The notes: a model not told the origin generated them from the sequence alone. A stretch of 64,000 bases of DNA from Planctomyces sp. SH-PL62 (GCA_945893045.1 CAMDEA010000003.1:1-64000); one strand, 5' to 3'; shown: positions 53,488 through 62,918, counted from the first letter of the stretch. A program made the numbers and translations.

Positions 53488-53538
53488 CGCCGCTTTCAGG
53501 TCGGCAACGCGATTTGCAAGGCGATGAAAATTAGGAAT

Positions 53539-53614
53539 TGCAGAATGATGGTTGGGCAGAATGATGTGAGAGTCAAACGACATTCACATCATTCTGCCCA
53601 ACCATCATTTTGCA
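53539..53614. repeat. 30-bp inverted repeat with AT-rich stem
   Basis: Arms 53539-53568 and 53585-53614 match except one base and begin TGCAGAATGATGGTTGGGCA. The arm carries the word GCAGAATGATG twice as a direct repeat. It lies in the gap between the DUF1501 and sialidase genes and overlaps the spurious TTG start of the latter. Confidence 0.85.
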
Positions 53615-53645
53615 TGACTTTTGCCTGAAGCAGGGATCTGACTTT

Positions 53646-55907
53646 ATGAAACTCGTTATCCGCTTCTCGGACCTTCGCAACACTTTTCTGATCGCATGGT
53701 TCGCAGCGTTCTTTCTAACCGGGGACACCGTTGTCGGCGCAGAGCCAGCAGCGATCGCGTTGACCGCTCCCAAGCCCAATCAAGTCGTGCAGCGAGTCGG
53801 CTTCGATCCCGTGCCGGCAGTGCAACAGAAGCCCGGAGGTGCCGCGTTGGGATTCGCGGATGTCGTGGTGCGTGGCGACTTGCCGAAAGGAACGGAGCGA
53901 GCGATGTGGGAGTACCGCATCGTCCCCTCCAAAGAGACGACTGGTCGCGGGGCTGATTGGACCAAGTTGGAGATTCGCGCGACGGACGCGAACTTTGAAG
54001 CGACGGCGCGCGTACCCGCAGGCGGTTGGTATCGGCTGGAGATTCGTGGCCGAGCAAACGATGACGTGGTCGCCAGCGGCGCGGTGGAGCCGATTGGCGT
54101 CGGCGAAGTCTTCGTCGTGGCGGGGCAGTCGTATGCGACCAACTGCAACGACGAGCGGTTCATGGTGGCCGATCCACACGGCCGAGTCGTCGCGTTCGAC
54201 TCGGCGAAAGAGACCTGGGCTGTCGCGAACGATCCGCAGCCGGTTCCGGATGGCAGCGAAGGCGGCTCGATCTGGCCACCGCTGGGGGACGCGCTGCTGA
54301 AGGAGTTTGGCGTGCCGATTGGTTTCGCGAACGTCGCGTTCGGCGGGACGTCGTCCATGCAATGGATGCCAGACGGAAAATTGCATCCACGCTTGGTCCA
54401 AGCTGGAAAGTCGGTCGGACGTTTTCGTGCGGTCCTTTGGCAGCAAGGGGAGTCAGACGTCATCGCCAAGACGACGGCGGAGACATACATCGCGAACCTC
54501 AAGACGATCCGCGAGACGGCTGCGCGCGTGGGGGGCGGCGAGCCACCGTGGCTGCTGGCGAAATCGACGTTGCATCCGACCGTCTACAACAATCCTGAAG
54601 GTGAGGGGCGGATTCGCGGCGCGATTGATGAACTGGTCAAACTGCCGGGGTTTCGAGCCGGTCCCGACACCGACACGCTCACGGGTGAGAACCGTGGTGA
54701 TGCGAAATCGCGTCGGCACTTCAGCGGGATCGGCCAGCGCCGCGCGGCGGAGATGTGGTTCGCCGTGCTCAAACGCGAACTCACCACGCCGCCGCGCGAC
54801 ACGGTGATGTCGGGCACACGCTCAACGCTGGCGTTGTTTGTTTCCAAGGACGGCAGTTTCAAGCGGTATCGCATTCCGTCACTGCTGGTGACGAAGAAGG
54901 GAACGCTGCTGGCAATCTGCGAAGGGCGAGTCGATGGCGGTGGGCTGACGGGAAACATCGACCTTGTGCTGCGGCGCAGTTTGGATTCGGGCCACACTTG
55001 GCAGCCGTTGCAGAAGATTGCGGACCTCGGCGACGACACGTTGGGAAATCCGTGTCCGGTCGTGGATCGCGAGACCGGCTCGATCTGGTTGCCGTTCACG
55101 CGCAGCCCCGGCAAGTTCAATGAAACGCAAATTGTTGCCGGTCAAAGCAGCGGGCCGACGACCGTGTGGGTCACTCGCAGCGAAGATGATGGCGCGACGT
55201 GGTCCGAGCCGCGCGATATCTCAGCGACCACTCGGCAAGAGAAGTGGGGCTGGTACGGCACGGGACCGGGCATCGGCATTCAGCTCGCCAACGGACGGCT
55301 GCTGATTCCGAGCTATCACACGGAACCTGGTTCGGGGATGTATCGCAGCCATGCGATCTTCAGCGACGATCACGGTGCGACATGGAAGCTCGGCGAGACC
55401 GTCGGCGAACACACGGCCGAGTGTCAGGCAATCGAACGGCGCGATGGAGCGGTCGTGCTCAACATGCGCGGCACGAACAAGCAGTTCTTTAGGTCGATCG
55501 CGATCAGCCGCGATGGAGGGCAGACGTGGAGCGAACCGCAACTCGATCGAACCCTGCCAGAGCCGGCGTGTCAGGCGTCGTTGTTGTCTCGACCTGACCC
55601 AGGCGAGCGGGAGGCAGTCTGGTTGTTCTGCAATCCCCCCGGCACGACGCGCCGCAATCTGACGCTGCGTGTGAGCCGCGATGAGGGACAGTCCTGGCCA
55701 ATCGCGAAATTGATTGATGCTGGCCCAACGGAATACTCGTCTCTGGCGTGGTTGCCCGACGGTCAGATCGGTTTGTTGTACGAGCTGTCACGCGCGGGGC
55801 AGACGTATCGACCGGAGTTGCACTTCGCTCGCATTCCGACGAGCTGGCTGGCCGATTCCGCGTCGGGACCGTTTGTGCCGAGCACTGCCGCGCCTTCTGG
55901 AAAGTGA
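53646..55907 (+). CDS. Exported SGNH esterase - sialidase (BNR) fusion protein
   Basis: A 753-residue exported protein with signal region (FLIAWFAAFFLTGDTVVGA). Residues ~100-390: SGNH/sialate-O-acetylesterase-like domain with VVAGQSYATNC nucleophile motif, FGGTSSMQW and WQQGESD. Residues ~400-750: sialidase-like six-blade propeller with RYRIPSLLV (RIP) and Asp boxes SLDSGHTW, SEDDGATW, SDDHGATW, SRDGGQTW, SRDEGQSW. The fusion fits removal of O-acetyl groups and terminal sialic-acid-type residues from glycans (inference). AGGGA precedes the ATG at 53646. Confidence 0.85.
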   Translation: MKLVIRFSDLRNTFLIAWFAAFFLTGDTVVGAEPAAIALTAPKPNQVVQRVGFDPVPAVQQKPGGAALGFADVVVRGDLPKGTERAMWEYRIVPSKETTGRGADWTKLEIRATDANFEATARVPAGGWYRLEIRGRANDDVVASGAVEPIGVGEVFVVAGQSYATNCNDERFMVADPHGRVVAFDSAKETWAVANDPQPVPDGSEGGSIWPPLGDALLKEFGVPIGFANVAFGGTSSMQWMPDGKLHPRLVQAGKSVGRFRAVLWQQGESDVIAKTTAETYIANLKTIRETAARVGGGEPPWLLAKSTLHPTVYNNPEGEGRIRGAIDELVKLPGFRAGPDTDTLTGENRGDAKSRRHFSGIGQRRAAEMWFAVLKRELTTPPRDTVMSGTRSTLALFVSKDGSFKRYRIPSLLVTKKGTLLAICEGRVDGGGLTGNIDLVLRRSLDSGHTWQPLQKIADLGDDTLGNPCPVVDRETGSIWLPFTRSPGKFNETQIVAGQSSGPTTVWVTRSEDDGATWSEPRDISATTRQEKWGWYGTGPGIGIQLANGRLLIPSYHTEPGSGMYRSHAIFSDDHGATWKLGETVGEHTAECQAIERRDGAVVLNMRGTNKQFFRSIAISRDGGQTWSEPQLDRTLPEPACQASLLSRPDPGEREAVWLFCNPPGTTRRNLTLRVSRDEGQSWPIAKLIDAGPTEYSSLAWLPDGQIGLLYELSRAGQTYRPELHFARIPTSWLADSASGPFVPSTAAPSGK

Positions 55908-55916
55908 GCCACTTTG

Positions 55917-57005
55917 ATGAGCAACGATCGAGATTCACGCCGTGCTTTCCTGGTGCAATCGGCCACGACATGTACGGCCGCGTGGTTACTGCCGCTGCCG
56001 GGCGTCGCCGACGAATTGGCGGTGTTGCCGCCGTTTCGAGTTCACGCTTGGCAACGGGATGCTCGAAATCCGATTCTGCCACCGGGTGGCGGCGAGTTCG
56101 ACAAGACGTGCTGCATGAATCCATTCGTGGTGACTCGCGAGGGGGAGTATTGGTTGTTCTATGCCGGAGGCGATGCGAAGGGGCGGCGGCGAATCTGCCT
56201 CGCAACCTGCCCGATCGATGATGTCACCAAGTGGCAGCGACGCGGGCCGCTGTTTGATCTAGGCGGCAAAGGGAGCTTCGACGAAACATGGTGCGTGCTG
56301 CCGTGCGTGCATCGCATCGGAGGCAAGTGGCATCTGTACTACACCGGCCGCAGTGCTCAGAGCGGTGCGGGGCTGCAAGGTTTCTGGGGCATGGGGCTGG
56401 CCACCAGCGACGACTTACGGCATTGGACGAAGCACTCGTCCGATCCGATTCTGACGGGCGATGGTTTCGCCGACTGGCCGAAGAATCGCGGCATCGCGGG
56501 GGGCGGTCCGATTGAAGAGCTGCCGCAGGCCGACGGCCGCACGCTGTACCGGATGCACTACACGCTCCCGACCGGCACGCCGAGCAAAGACTTACTGGTC
56601 GATCAGGCGAAGCAGTCGGTCGTCGCGCATTCGTTCGATGGTCTGACCTGGTTCGACAAGCGCGTCGAACTCCGCCCGCGTCGCGAAGCGGACTACGAGA
56701 ACGCCGCGACGATCGCGCTCAACGTGTGGAAAACCAAATCCGGCTATCGCGCTATCTACGCCGGGATTGGCACGAAGTTCGGAGCGTACTCCATCTGCGA
56801 AGCCACCAGTTCTGACGGTATCACTTGGCAGCGTGGCGCTCCCGGCGAAAACCTCGCGTTGCCTCCGACGGGCAAAGGCTGGGAAAGCAAGATGACCGAG
56901 TATCCGCATGTCGTCCGCGAGGGAGACCATCTGCGGCTGTTCTACTGCGGCAACGGCTACGGCACGACAGGGATCGGGACAGCCACCGCGGTTCCCCTGT
57001 TGTGA
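55917..57005 (+). CDS. Exported five-bladed beta-propeller glycosidase-like protein
   Basis: A 362-residue protein with a twin-arginine signal (RDSRRAFLVQSATTC). The mature part has repeated propeller phrases typical of GH43/GH32/GH130-type folds: RDARNPILPPG, GEYWLFYAGGD, KWHLYYTGRS, GMGLATSDDLRHWTK, YRAIYAGIG and HLRLFYCGNGYG. The catalytic acids cannot be assigned confidently, so hydrolase or phosphorylase activity is unproven. It starts 9 nt after the sialidase gene, implying one operon for glycan breakdown. Confidence 0.78.
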   Translation: MSNDRDSRRAFLVQSATTCTAAWLLPLPGVADELAVLPPFRVHAWQRDARNPILPPGGGEFDKTCCMNPFVVTREGEYWLFYAGGDAKGRRRICLATCPIDDVTKWQRRGPLFDLGGKGSFDETWCVLPCVHRIGGKWHLYYTGRSAQSGAGLQGFWGMGLATSDDLRHWTKHSSDPILTGDGFADWPKNRGIAGGGPIEELPQADGRTLYRMHYTLPTGTPSKDLLVDQAKQSVVAHSFDGLTWFDKRVELRPRREADYENAATIALNVWKTKSGYRAIYAGIGTKFGAYSICEATSSDGITWQRGAPGENLALPPTGKGWESKMTEYPHVVREGDHLRLFYCGNGYGTTGIGTATAVPLL

Positions 57006-57101
57006 TCGGTCTTCCGAAGATGGCGTTCGAGCTAAGTCGGAATTACCGTGAGTGAAGTCACGCACTTTGGACACTGACAGACAGATTCGGCAGGAATGCT
57101 C

Positions 57102-57698
57102 ATGCTGTGGTTGAAACGATTGCTGACGCCGCCGCTGATTGTGCTCGCGGCGCTCCTGATGTGGATCGAGGAGTTGCTGTGGGAGAATCTGAAAGTTCTG
57201 ACCGCGTGGGTCGCCAAGTTCCCGTTGTTCAAGTGGACCGAGCGGCTCATTCAACGGCTGCCTCCCTATCCGACGATGGCAGTGTTCCTCGTGCCGGGAG
57301 CGGTTCTCTTTCCGGTGAAACTCGGCGCGGTGTGGCTGATGACTCACGGCCAAGTGCTGCTGGGTATCGGCGTGATCGTGGCGGCCAAGGTGGTTGGGAC
57401 AGCGGTGGTCGCGCGGCTGTATGTGATTTGCCAACCCAAGTTGATGACGATTGGCTGGTTCGCGCGGCTGCATGACTGGCTGACGGTGACGCGCGACCGG
57501 CTGTATTCAGCGATCCGAGCGATGCCGCTGTATCAGGCGACACGAGCCAAGCTGTCGGCGATCAAACAAACGGTCAAACACATGCTCCACGTGATGCGCG
57601 GGCGTCGCGGCATCGGTGCTCGGTGGCGAGCGATTCGGCGTTTGCTGCGGCGACGGCGACATCTGCGCCGGCTTCGTAGGTCAGCCTTTCCAGGCTGA
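57102..57698 (+). CDS. Small membrane protein, unknown function
   Basis: A 198-residue protein with hydrophobic stretches at about 6-22, 60-80 and 88-112, then an Arg-rich basic C-terminus (RAIRRLLRRRRHLRRLRR). No family recognised. AGGA at 57092-57095 favours the ATG at 57102 over 57096. The C-terminal ~8 residues read the left arm of the GTAG palindrome at 57676, so they are repeat-derived. Confidence 0.6.
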   Translation: MLWLKRLLTPPLIVLAALLMWIEELLWENLKVLTAWVAKFPLFKWTERLIQRLPPYPTMAVFLVPGAVLFPVKLGAVWLMTHGQVLLGIGVIVAAKVVGTAVVARLYVICQPKLMTIGWFARLHDWLTVTRDRLYSAIRAMPLYQATRAKLSAIKQTVKHMLHVMRGRRGIGARWRAIRRLLRRRRHLRRLRRSAFPG

Positions 57699-57773
57699 CT
57701 GCATTGGCGAGTTGAGCGGATTGACGACTCACGCCGCCAGGCTCTTCGGGTCAGGCTGGAAAGCCTGACCTAC
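57676..57773. repeat. GTAG-headed nested palindrome, GGTCAGGCTTTCCAGCCTGAC family
   Basis: It starts GTAGGTCAGCCTTTCCAGGC and ends GGAAAGCCTGACCTAC, with a ~50-nt loop. Both ends lie in genes: the left arm supplies the end of the membrane-protein gene, and the right GTAG supplies the minus-strand MBL stop codon (57772-57770). Confidence 0.88.
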
Positions 57774-58555
57774 TTCGGCACGACCCCTTTGACGATCTCC
57801 GCTTCCCATTCGTCGAGCAGCGGCCAGTCGATCGCGCAGGTGCCGAAGTCGGCCATGTGCTGATACTGATCGAGCCGGTCGATCGCTTTTTGCAGCAGCT
57901 TCTGGTCCTTGCGAAACGCGGGACCGTGGCTGGGGAGCAGCCATTCGGCGTCGCTGGCCTGGATACGTTTCAGCGAGTCGATGAAATCCGGGATGTCGCT
58001 GCCGTGATGCGCGTCGATGTGTCCGACGCAGCCGTCGCGATAAATGTTGTCGCCGGAGAACAGCAGATTCCCCAACCGGAAGGACAATTGGCTGTTCGTG
58101 TGGCCGGGAGTGTGCCAGACCTCCAGCTTGAGATCGCCGACCGTCAGCACGTCCCCTTCGTTGATGGTTCGGTCGATGGTGATATTCGGCAAGTCGATCG
58201 AAATGCCTTGGGCGCTCACCTCGGCGTAGGTTCGCACGCGGTCGCCGGCCGCGAGCAGTTGCTGGCATTCGGGATGTCCGACCGTCTCAGCGTTTGGGAA
58301 CAATTCTTTGGCTCGTTTCAGCCCCTGGATGTGGTCCACGTCGGCGTGAGTCGCGATCAGCGTCTTGCAGTTCGCCAGCGGGAAATCCATCTGGCGGATC
58401 AGCTCGACGATCTCGTCGGTGGTGTCGGCATAGCCGATGTCGATCAGCAGCCACTCGCGGGTATCGCCGACCAGATAGACACAGCATCCCAGCCGCCGAC
58501 GGGCTTGATGGTTCATCTCGATGACGTGCGGAAACAATTCTCGCCGAGGCAACAT
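57770..58555 (-). CDS. MBL-fold metallo-hydrolase
   Basis: A 261-residue metallo-beta-lactamase-fold hydrolase. Start at 58555 with AGGAG ~9 nt upstream. Metal site [10 protein letters not shown] near residue 70 (HxDxDH, where HxHxDH is usual, so the second His is replaced by Asp), then [12 protein letters not shown] near residue 155, GDNIYRDG near residue 172 and LPSHGPAF near residue 210. The family includes thiolesterases and glyoxalase II-like enzymes; the substrate is unknown. The stop TAG belongs to a GTAG palindrome. Confidence 0.82.
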   Translation of the reverse strand: MLPRRELFPHVIEMNHQARRRLGCCVYLVGDTREWLLIDIGYADTTDEIVELIRQMDFPLANCKTLIATHADVDHIQGLKRAKELFPNAETVGHPECQQLLAAGDRVRTYAEVSAQGISIDLPNITIDRTINEGDVLTVGDLKLEVWHTPGHTNSQLSFRLGNLLFSGDNIYRDGCVGHIDAHHGSDIPDFIDSLKRIQASDAEWLLPSHGPAFRKDQKLLQKAIDRLDQYQHMADFGTCAIDWPLLDEWEAEIVKGVVPK

Positions 58556-58948
58556 GCCGGCGTTCTCCTGGCAATTTTGAAGTGACCGAAACGACGTGAC
58601 TTGGCTCTTCCCAGCGGCCGAGCGGAACGTCTCGTAAGCTAACGGCTGAGGCGAACGGGCTACAGGGTTTGCCGCGAGAAACAGCACTGCCCGTCATAAT
58701 TGAGAGACAGTTTCAACACTCACGGCTGGCCAATTCATCAATCTGGCATATCTGTAGCCCGACCCCTTGTGGGTCGGATGATTTTGATTCGGCGACATTT
58801 CCACAGCAACATTGAATCGTCCGACCCACAAGGGGTCGGGCTACAGTTTGCCTAAAACAACGAATTAGCCAGCATTGTTTCAACAGTTCCTCGCCCTTGC
58901 GACGGACTGCCGCTCCGGTACCATGACGCCCCAACGGAGTGGCTGCGA
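58556..58948. other. Intergenic region with a GTAG palindrome
   Basis: Divergent leader between the MBL gene and RNase D. It holds the palindrome 58754-58844 and otherwise no gene. Confidence 0.55.
58754..58844. repeat. GTAG-headed nested palindrome, CCCGACCCCTTGTGGGTCGG family
   Basis: It starts GTAGCCCGACCCCTTGTGGG and ends CCACAAGGGGTCGGGCTAC, with a ~45-nt loop. Each arm has the hairpin GACCC, CTTG, GGGTC. Confidence 0.88.
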
Positions 58949-60163
58949 ATGTCCGGGACGACGTCTTCATTGCTGATCGACAACCAAGCTCAGTTCGATG
59001 AACTGTGCGAGCACATTCGCGCTGCCGGCATCGTGGCTTTCGATACCGAGTTCGTTTCCGAGCACACCTATCTGCCGGAACTCTGCCTGTTGCAACTGGC
59101 CACTCCGGAACGAGCCGTCGCCGTGGACCCGTTCGGCGTGCCCGACCTCTCCGCGTGGTGGCAAATCATGGCGGACGAAACGACCACGATCATCGTCCAC
59201 GCCGGCCGCGAAGAGATCCGCTTTTGCCTGCACCTGGGTGGCTGCCGGCCGCGACGTGTGTTCGACACGCAACTCGCCGAAGGACTGCGGTCCACGACCT
59301 ATCCGGTCGGTTACGAGTCGCTCGTGACCCGCGTACTCGGCGAACGCTTGGGGCACCACGCCACTCGAACCGAATGGCGGCATCGACCCCTCACGCCGGA
59401 GCAGTTGGAGTACGCCGTCGATGACGTGCGCTACCTCATCGACGTCTGGAAAAAGCAGCAGGCATCGCTCAAGCGAGTCAAACGTCTCGACTGGGCGGAG
59501 ACCGAGTTCGCGCGTCTGACCGACGAATTGGAGCACGAGCGGAACGAAGACAGTTGGCGACGCTTCGGCGGCCTGCAAAAGATGAAGCCGCGGCAGCTCG
59601 TCGTCGCCCGCGAGCTGTTCCAGTGGCGCGAACGAATTGCCACCGAACGGAATCAACCGCTCCGCCGCATCCTGCGCGACGACTTGATCGTGGACCTCGC
59701 GATGCGGCAGCCGAAGACCGCCGAAGCGGTCCTGGCGACGCGCGATATGAACCGCCCCGGCTACAAGAAACACGCCGTTGAACTCGCCGCCTGCATCGCG
59801 CGTGGCGTCGCGCTGCCGGAATCACAGTGGCCCAAGCCCGCGCCGTTGCCGGATTCGAATTCCGAAGACCACATCCTCAGCAAGCTGTTGCAGATCGTCT
59901 TGGCGAATCGCTGCGCGGAGATGAAAGTTGCGCTCGGCCTGGTGGGCACGTCCGCCGACTTGAAGAACCTCGTGCGCTGGCACAGCAAGAAGAACTCCAA
60001 GCAACCGCCACCGCGACTGGCTCAAGGCTGGCGCGCCGAAGTCTGCGGCGACTTGCTCGCCGATGTGCTCGACGGCAAAGTCCGCTTCCGTGTCGGCGAC
60101 CGCGACAGCGAACACCCGCTGGTGTTCGAGTCGCTCGCGGAGCCCGCACCGGTTGCCGAATGA
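58949..60163 (+). CDS. rnd: Ribonuclease D family 3'-5' exonuclease
   Basis: A 404-residue DEDDy exonuclease plus HRDC. Exo I FDTEFVSE near residue 30, Exo II HAGREEIRF near residue 88, Exo III YAVDDVRYLID near residue 152 with the Tyr typical of RNase D. An HRDC-like helical domain (MKPRQLVVARELFQWRE) starts near residue 210. RNase D trims tRNA 3' ends. The ATG at 58949 fits the family start. A GTAG palindrome starts 2 nt after the stop codon. Confidence 0.9.
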   Translation: MSGTTSSLLIDNQAQFDELCEHIRAAGIVAFDTEFVSEHTYLPELCLLQLATPERAVAVDPFGVPDLSAWWQIMADETTTIIVHAGREEIRFCLHLGGCRPRRVFDTQLAEGLRSTTYPVGYESLVTRVLGERLGHHATRTEWRHRPLTPEQLEYAVDDVRYLIDVWKKQQASLKRVKRLDWAETEFARLTDELEHERNEDSWRRFGGLQKMKPRQLVVARELFQWRERIATERNQPLRRILRDDLIVDLAMRQPKTAEAVLATRDMNRPGYKKHAVELAACIARGVALPESQWPKPAPLPDSNSEDHILSKLLQIVLANRCAEMKVALGLVGTSADLKNLVRWHSKKNSKQPPPRLAQGWRAEVCGDLLADVLDGKVRFRVGDRDSEHPLVFESLAEPAPVAE

Positions 60164-60165
60164 TC

Positions 60166-60219
60166 GTAGACGAGTCACTCCGTGACTCGAACATTCCGGT
60201 CACGGAGTGACCGGTCTAC
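60166..60219. repeat. GTAG-headed nested palindrome, GAGTCACTCCGTGACTC family
   Basis: It starts GTAGACGAGTCACTCCGTGA and ends GGAGTGACCGGTCTAC, filling most of the space between RNase D and the oxidoreductase gene. Confidence 0.88.
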
Positions 60220-60232
60220 TTGGGAGTCTGCT

Positions 60233-61387
60233 ATGCCTGCCAAGCGCTACCGCGTCGCCATCATCGGTTCGACCAGCAAAGGGGATTACGGTCACGGGCT
60301 CGATACCGCGTTTCAGGGAGTTGAACGCGCGGAGATCGTCGCGGTCGCCGATGACAACGCCATCGGATTGCAACTGGCTGGGCAGCGACTGAGCGTCGAA
60401 GCGCGCTTCGCCGACTATCGCGAGATGCTCGACCGTGTGAAGCCGGATGTCGTTTGCGTTGGCCCGCGCTGGGTGACCGATCGCGTCGCGATGTTACAAA
60501 CGATCGCCAAGGCCGGCGGTCACATTTATTGCGAGAAGCCGTTTGTGGCGGACCTCGCATCGGCCGACGCGATTCAAGCGGCGATCACCACACATCGTGT
60601 GCGGCTGGCGATGGCTCATCAGTGGCGAGCCATGCCGCCAGTGCAGCGAGCGCTGGCGGAGATTCGATCCCTCAAGTACGGCCGCGTGCTGCGAATGCGA
60701 GCGCGGCCGAAAGACGACTCACGCGGCGGCGGCGAAGAATTGCTGGTTCACGGCACGCACTGGTTCGATTTGATGATCGCGCTGGCTGGCCCGCCGCGCT
60801 GGGTCAGCGGGCATGTGCGCGTCAAAGGACGCGAGGCGACGAAAGCCGACCGCCGCGAGGGCAGTGAACCGGTCGGCCCGATCTGCGGCGATTCGGTGCT
60901 GGCGGTGTTCGGCTTCGACGACGGAGTGCTCGGCTCATTCGATTCCACGGCAAACACGTCGCCCGGTTCGCGTCGGCCAGCCAACAGCGACCAGCCGAAG
61001 CCGGTGTGGGACAGCGTCTATGGCCTGACGATCGAGTGCGAAGACGCGGTCCTGCAACTCCGTCAGCCAGGCGACGTCTACGTCTATCCGGCCAACGGAG
61101 TCCTCCCCGACTTCGAGCAACTTCAATGGAAGAAACAGTGGATCGAAGACTGGCACTTCACCCTGGAACACCAACCGCGACCGATTCGTCAGGAATGGCT
61201 CGCGCACGGCAACCGCACGCTGGCGAATGATCTGCTCGACGCGGTGGAAAAGAATCGTGAGCCACTCTCGCCGCTGCGGAACGCGCTGCTCATCACCGAG
61301 ATGGTGCAAGGCGTTTACGCCTCACACTTCGCCGACGGTCGCCGTCTGCCAATCCCGCTGGCCGAGCGACATCATCCGCTGACCTGA
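60233..61387 (+). CDS. Gfo/Idh/MocA family oxidoreductase
   Basis: A 384-residue NAD(P)-dependent oxidoreductase. The Rossmann start RYRVAIIGSTSKGDYG (a slightly unusual glycine loop) is followed by the family motif YCEKPFVADL near residue 102 and GEELLVHGTHWFDL near residue 175. Members oxidise or reduce sugars or polyols. GGGAG lies just before the ATG at 60233. Cytoplasmic, no signal peptide. No adjacent partner fixes the substrate. Confidence 0.85.
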   Translation: MPAKRYRVAIIGSTSKGDYGHGLDTAFQGVERAEIVAVADDNAIGLQLAGQRLSVEARFADYREMLDRVKPDVVCVGPRWVTDRVAMLQTIAKAGGHIYCEKPFVADLASADAIQAAITTHRVRLAMAHQWRAMPPVQRALAEIRSLKYGRVLRMRARPKDDSRGGGEELLVHGTHWFDLMIALAGPPRWVSGHVRVKGREATKADRREGSEPVGPICGDSVLAVFGFDDGVLGSFDSTANTSPGSRRPANSDQPKPVWDSVYGLTIECEDAVLQLRQPGDVYVYPANGVLPDFEQLQWKKQWIEDWHFTLEHQPRPIRQEWLAHGNRTLANDLLDAVEKNREPLSPLRNALLITEMVQGVYASHFADGRRLPIPLAERHHPLT

Positions 61388-61391
61388 ATGC

Positions 61392-61474
61392 TTTGTGGTT
61401 CCATTCCTCTGGCCCCATTCCTCTGCCAAACAACTTCTGGCAGAGGAATGGGGCCAGAGGAATGAACCGCAAAA
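61392..61474. repeat. 37-bp inverted repeat with duplicated word
   Basis: Arms 61392-61428 and 61438-61474 pair with very few mismatches. The arm includes CCATTCCTCTGGCCCCATTC, in which CCATTCCTCTG is repeated in tandem. Non-GTAG type, like 53539-53614. Confidence 0.85.
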
Positions 61475-61515
61475 GATCGGCGTTCTCAGGCAGCGGCGAT
61501 TTGGTCTACAAGACC

Positions 61516-61583
61516 GTCGCCTGACTCTCCGAGTCGGGTTTCCGGACTCTTAATGAAAGACCCGACTCGGAGAGTCGGGCTAC
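61516..61583. repeat. Nested palindrome, CTGACTCTCCGAGTC family (GTCG head)
   Basis: It starts GTCGCCTGACTCTCCGAGTC and ends GACTCGGAGAGTCGGGCTAC. Third copy of this family in the window; ends 16 nt before the RodA ATG. Confidence 0.85.
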
Positions 61584-61599
61584 GTGAGGAATGGAATCC

Positions 61600-62832
61600 A
61601 TGTGGCGTCGTGTGCCGTGGTTGGTCGTCGTGTGCTCGGTCCTGCTGATGGGACTGGGGCTGACCGGCATTGCGCGCGGGGATGAGCTGTTCGGTCGCGG
61701 CGTGTTCGTGTGCTTTCCTCGGCAGTTGCTGTGGGTCTGCTTGTCGTTGCCGGCGATGGGGCTGGCGATGCTGGTGCCGTATCGCTCGCTGCGGTCGCTG
61801 AGTTATCCGGCGTTCGCAGGGAGTCTGCTGTTGCTGGTCGTCGTGCTGCTGATGCCGAGCGTCAACGGTGCTCGCTGCTGGATTCCGCTGGGCTTCATGA
61901 ACTTTCAGCCGTCCGAGTTGGCGAAGCTGGTCTACGTGCTGGCGCTGGCGCACTACTTGATGTATCGCGACAACTTTCGCCGGCTGACTGGGCTGCTGGT
62001 GCCGTTCGTGCTGACTCTGATTCCGGTCGCGCTCATCCTGCGCGAGCCGGATTTGGGAACCGCGTTGCTCTTCATTCCGACGTTGTTCGCAATGCTGTTT
62101 GCGGCGGGCGCGCGGCCGCGGCATTTGGTAATGATCGTGATGTTGGGGATGCTCGCGTCGCCGGGCTTATGGCTGGCGATGAATGCCGAGCAGAAATCAC
62201 GGATCGTGTCGCTCTTCCAACAACGGGACAGCGGCGAGGCACCGCGCGGCGACGCCTATCAACAACATCAGGCGAAGCGCGTGCTCGCGCGCGGCGGTGT
62301 CTGGGGGAGCGAATTGACCGGCGAGACGTTTGAGATCGTCGTCTGCCCGCACTGTGCGAGTCACTTCGGCGTGAAGACCGATTTCGGACTCGGTCAGTCG
62401 GCCACTTGTCCGAGTTGCCAGAAGGTCGCTCCATTGCCGGATCATTCCGAGTTCACGCTGCCGGAATCGCGCACCGATTTCATCTTCTGTCTGATCGGCG
62501 AACGCTGGGGCTTTGCCGGCTGCGGTCTGACGTTGCTGTTGTATGTACTGCTGGTCGCTCGCGGCCTGATGATCGCTCACGGCACGCGCGAGCCATTCGG
62601 ACGATTGCTGGCGGTCGGCATCGTCACGCTGCTGGCCTCGCAGGCGATCATCAACACCGGCATGACCTGCGGCCTGATGCCGGTGACGGGGATCACGCTG
62701 CCGTTGGCCAGCTACGGCGGATCGAGCCTGCTGATGACGGCCGTTGGCATTGGCCTGCTGCTGAATGTCGGGATGCGTCCCGGTTACGAAGTCACCGGCG
62801 AACCATTCCGCTGGCGCTCCGCAACTGCCTGA
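61600..62832 (+). CDS. FtsW/RodA/SpoVE-family protein with zinc-ribbon insert
   Basis: A 410-residue SEDS protein, a peptidoglycan or cell-shape glycosyltransferase (RodA elongates; FtsW divides). About ten TM helices. Motifs: [10 protein letters not shown] near residue 105, [11 protein letters not shown] near residue 147, [16 protein letters not shown] near residue 287, [18 protein letters not shown] near residue 365. Between GVWGSEL and the ESRTDF motif lies an insert with CPHC and CPSC (residues ~250-272), a zinc-ribbon signature not usual in RodA. ATG 61600 chosen because GAGGA sits 9 nt before it; 61591 is the alternative. Confidence 0.87.
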   Translation: MWRRVPWLVVVCSVLLMGLGLTGIARGDELFGRGVFVCFPRQLLWVCLSLPAMGLAMLVPYRSLRSLSYPAFAGSLLLLVVVLLMPSVNGARCWIPLGFMNFQPSELAKLVYVLALAHYLMYRDNFRRLTGLLVPFVLTLIPVALILREPDLGTALLFIPTLFAMLFAAGARPRHLVMIVMLGMLASPGLWLAMNAEQKSRIVSLFQQRDSGEAPRGDAYQQHQAKRVLARGGVWGSELTGETFEIVVCPHCASHFGVKTDFGLGQSATCPSCQKVAPLPDHSEFTLPESRTDFIFCLIGERWGFAGCGLTLLLYVLLVARGLMIAHGTREPFGRLLAVGIVTLLASQAIINTGMTCGLMPVTGITLPLASYGGSSLLMTAVGIGLLLNVGMRPGYEVTGEPFRWRSATA

Positions 62833-62860
62833 TCTGTTTCGATCCGTCCAATCCGCGTCC

Positions 62861-62886
62861 TCCGTGTTCCGGCCATAGAACACGGA
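62861..62886. terminator. Hairpin between convergent genes
   Basis: TCCGTGTTC pairs with GAACACGGA around an 8-nt loop. It lies between the RodA-like and DUF1553 genes, which converge; it could act as a bidirectional terminator, although there is no strong T-run. Confidence 0.35.
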
Positions 62887-62918
62887 TGGCACGGAAATAA
62901 CGGATCATTGAGCGAGCG

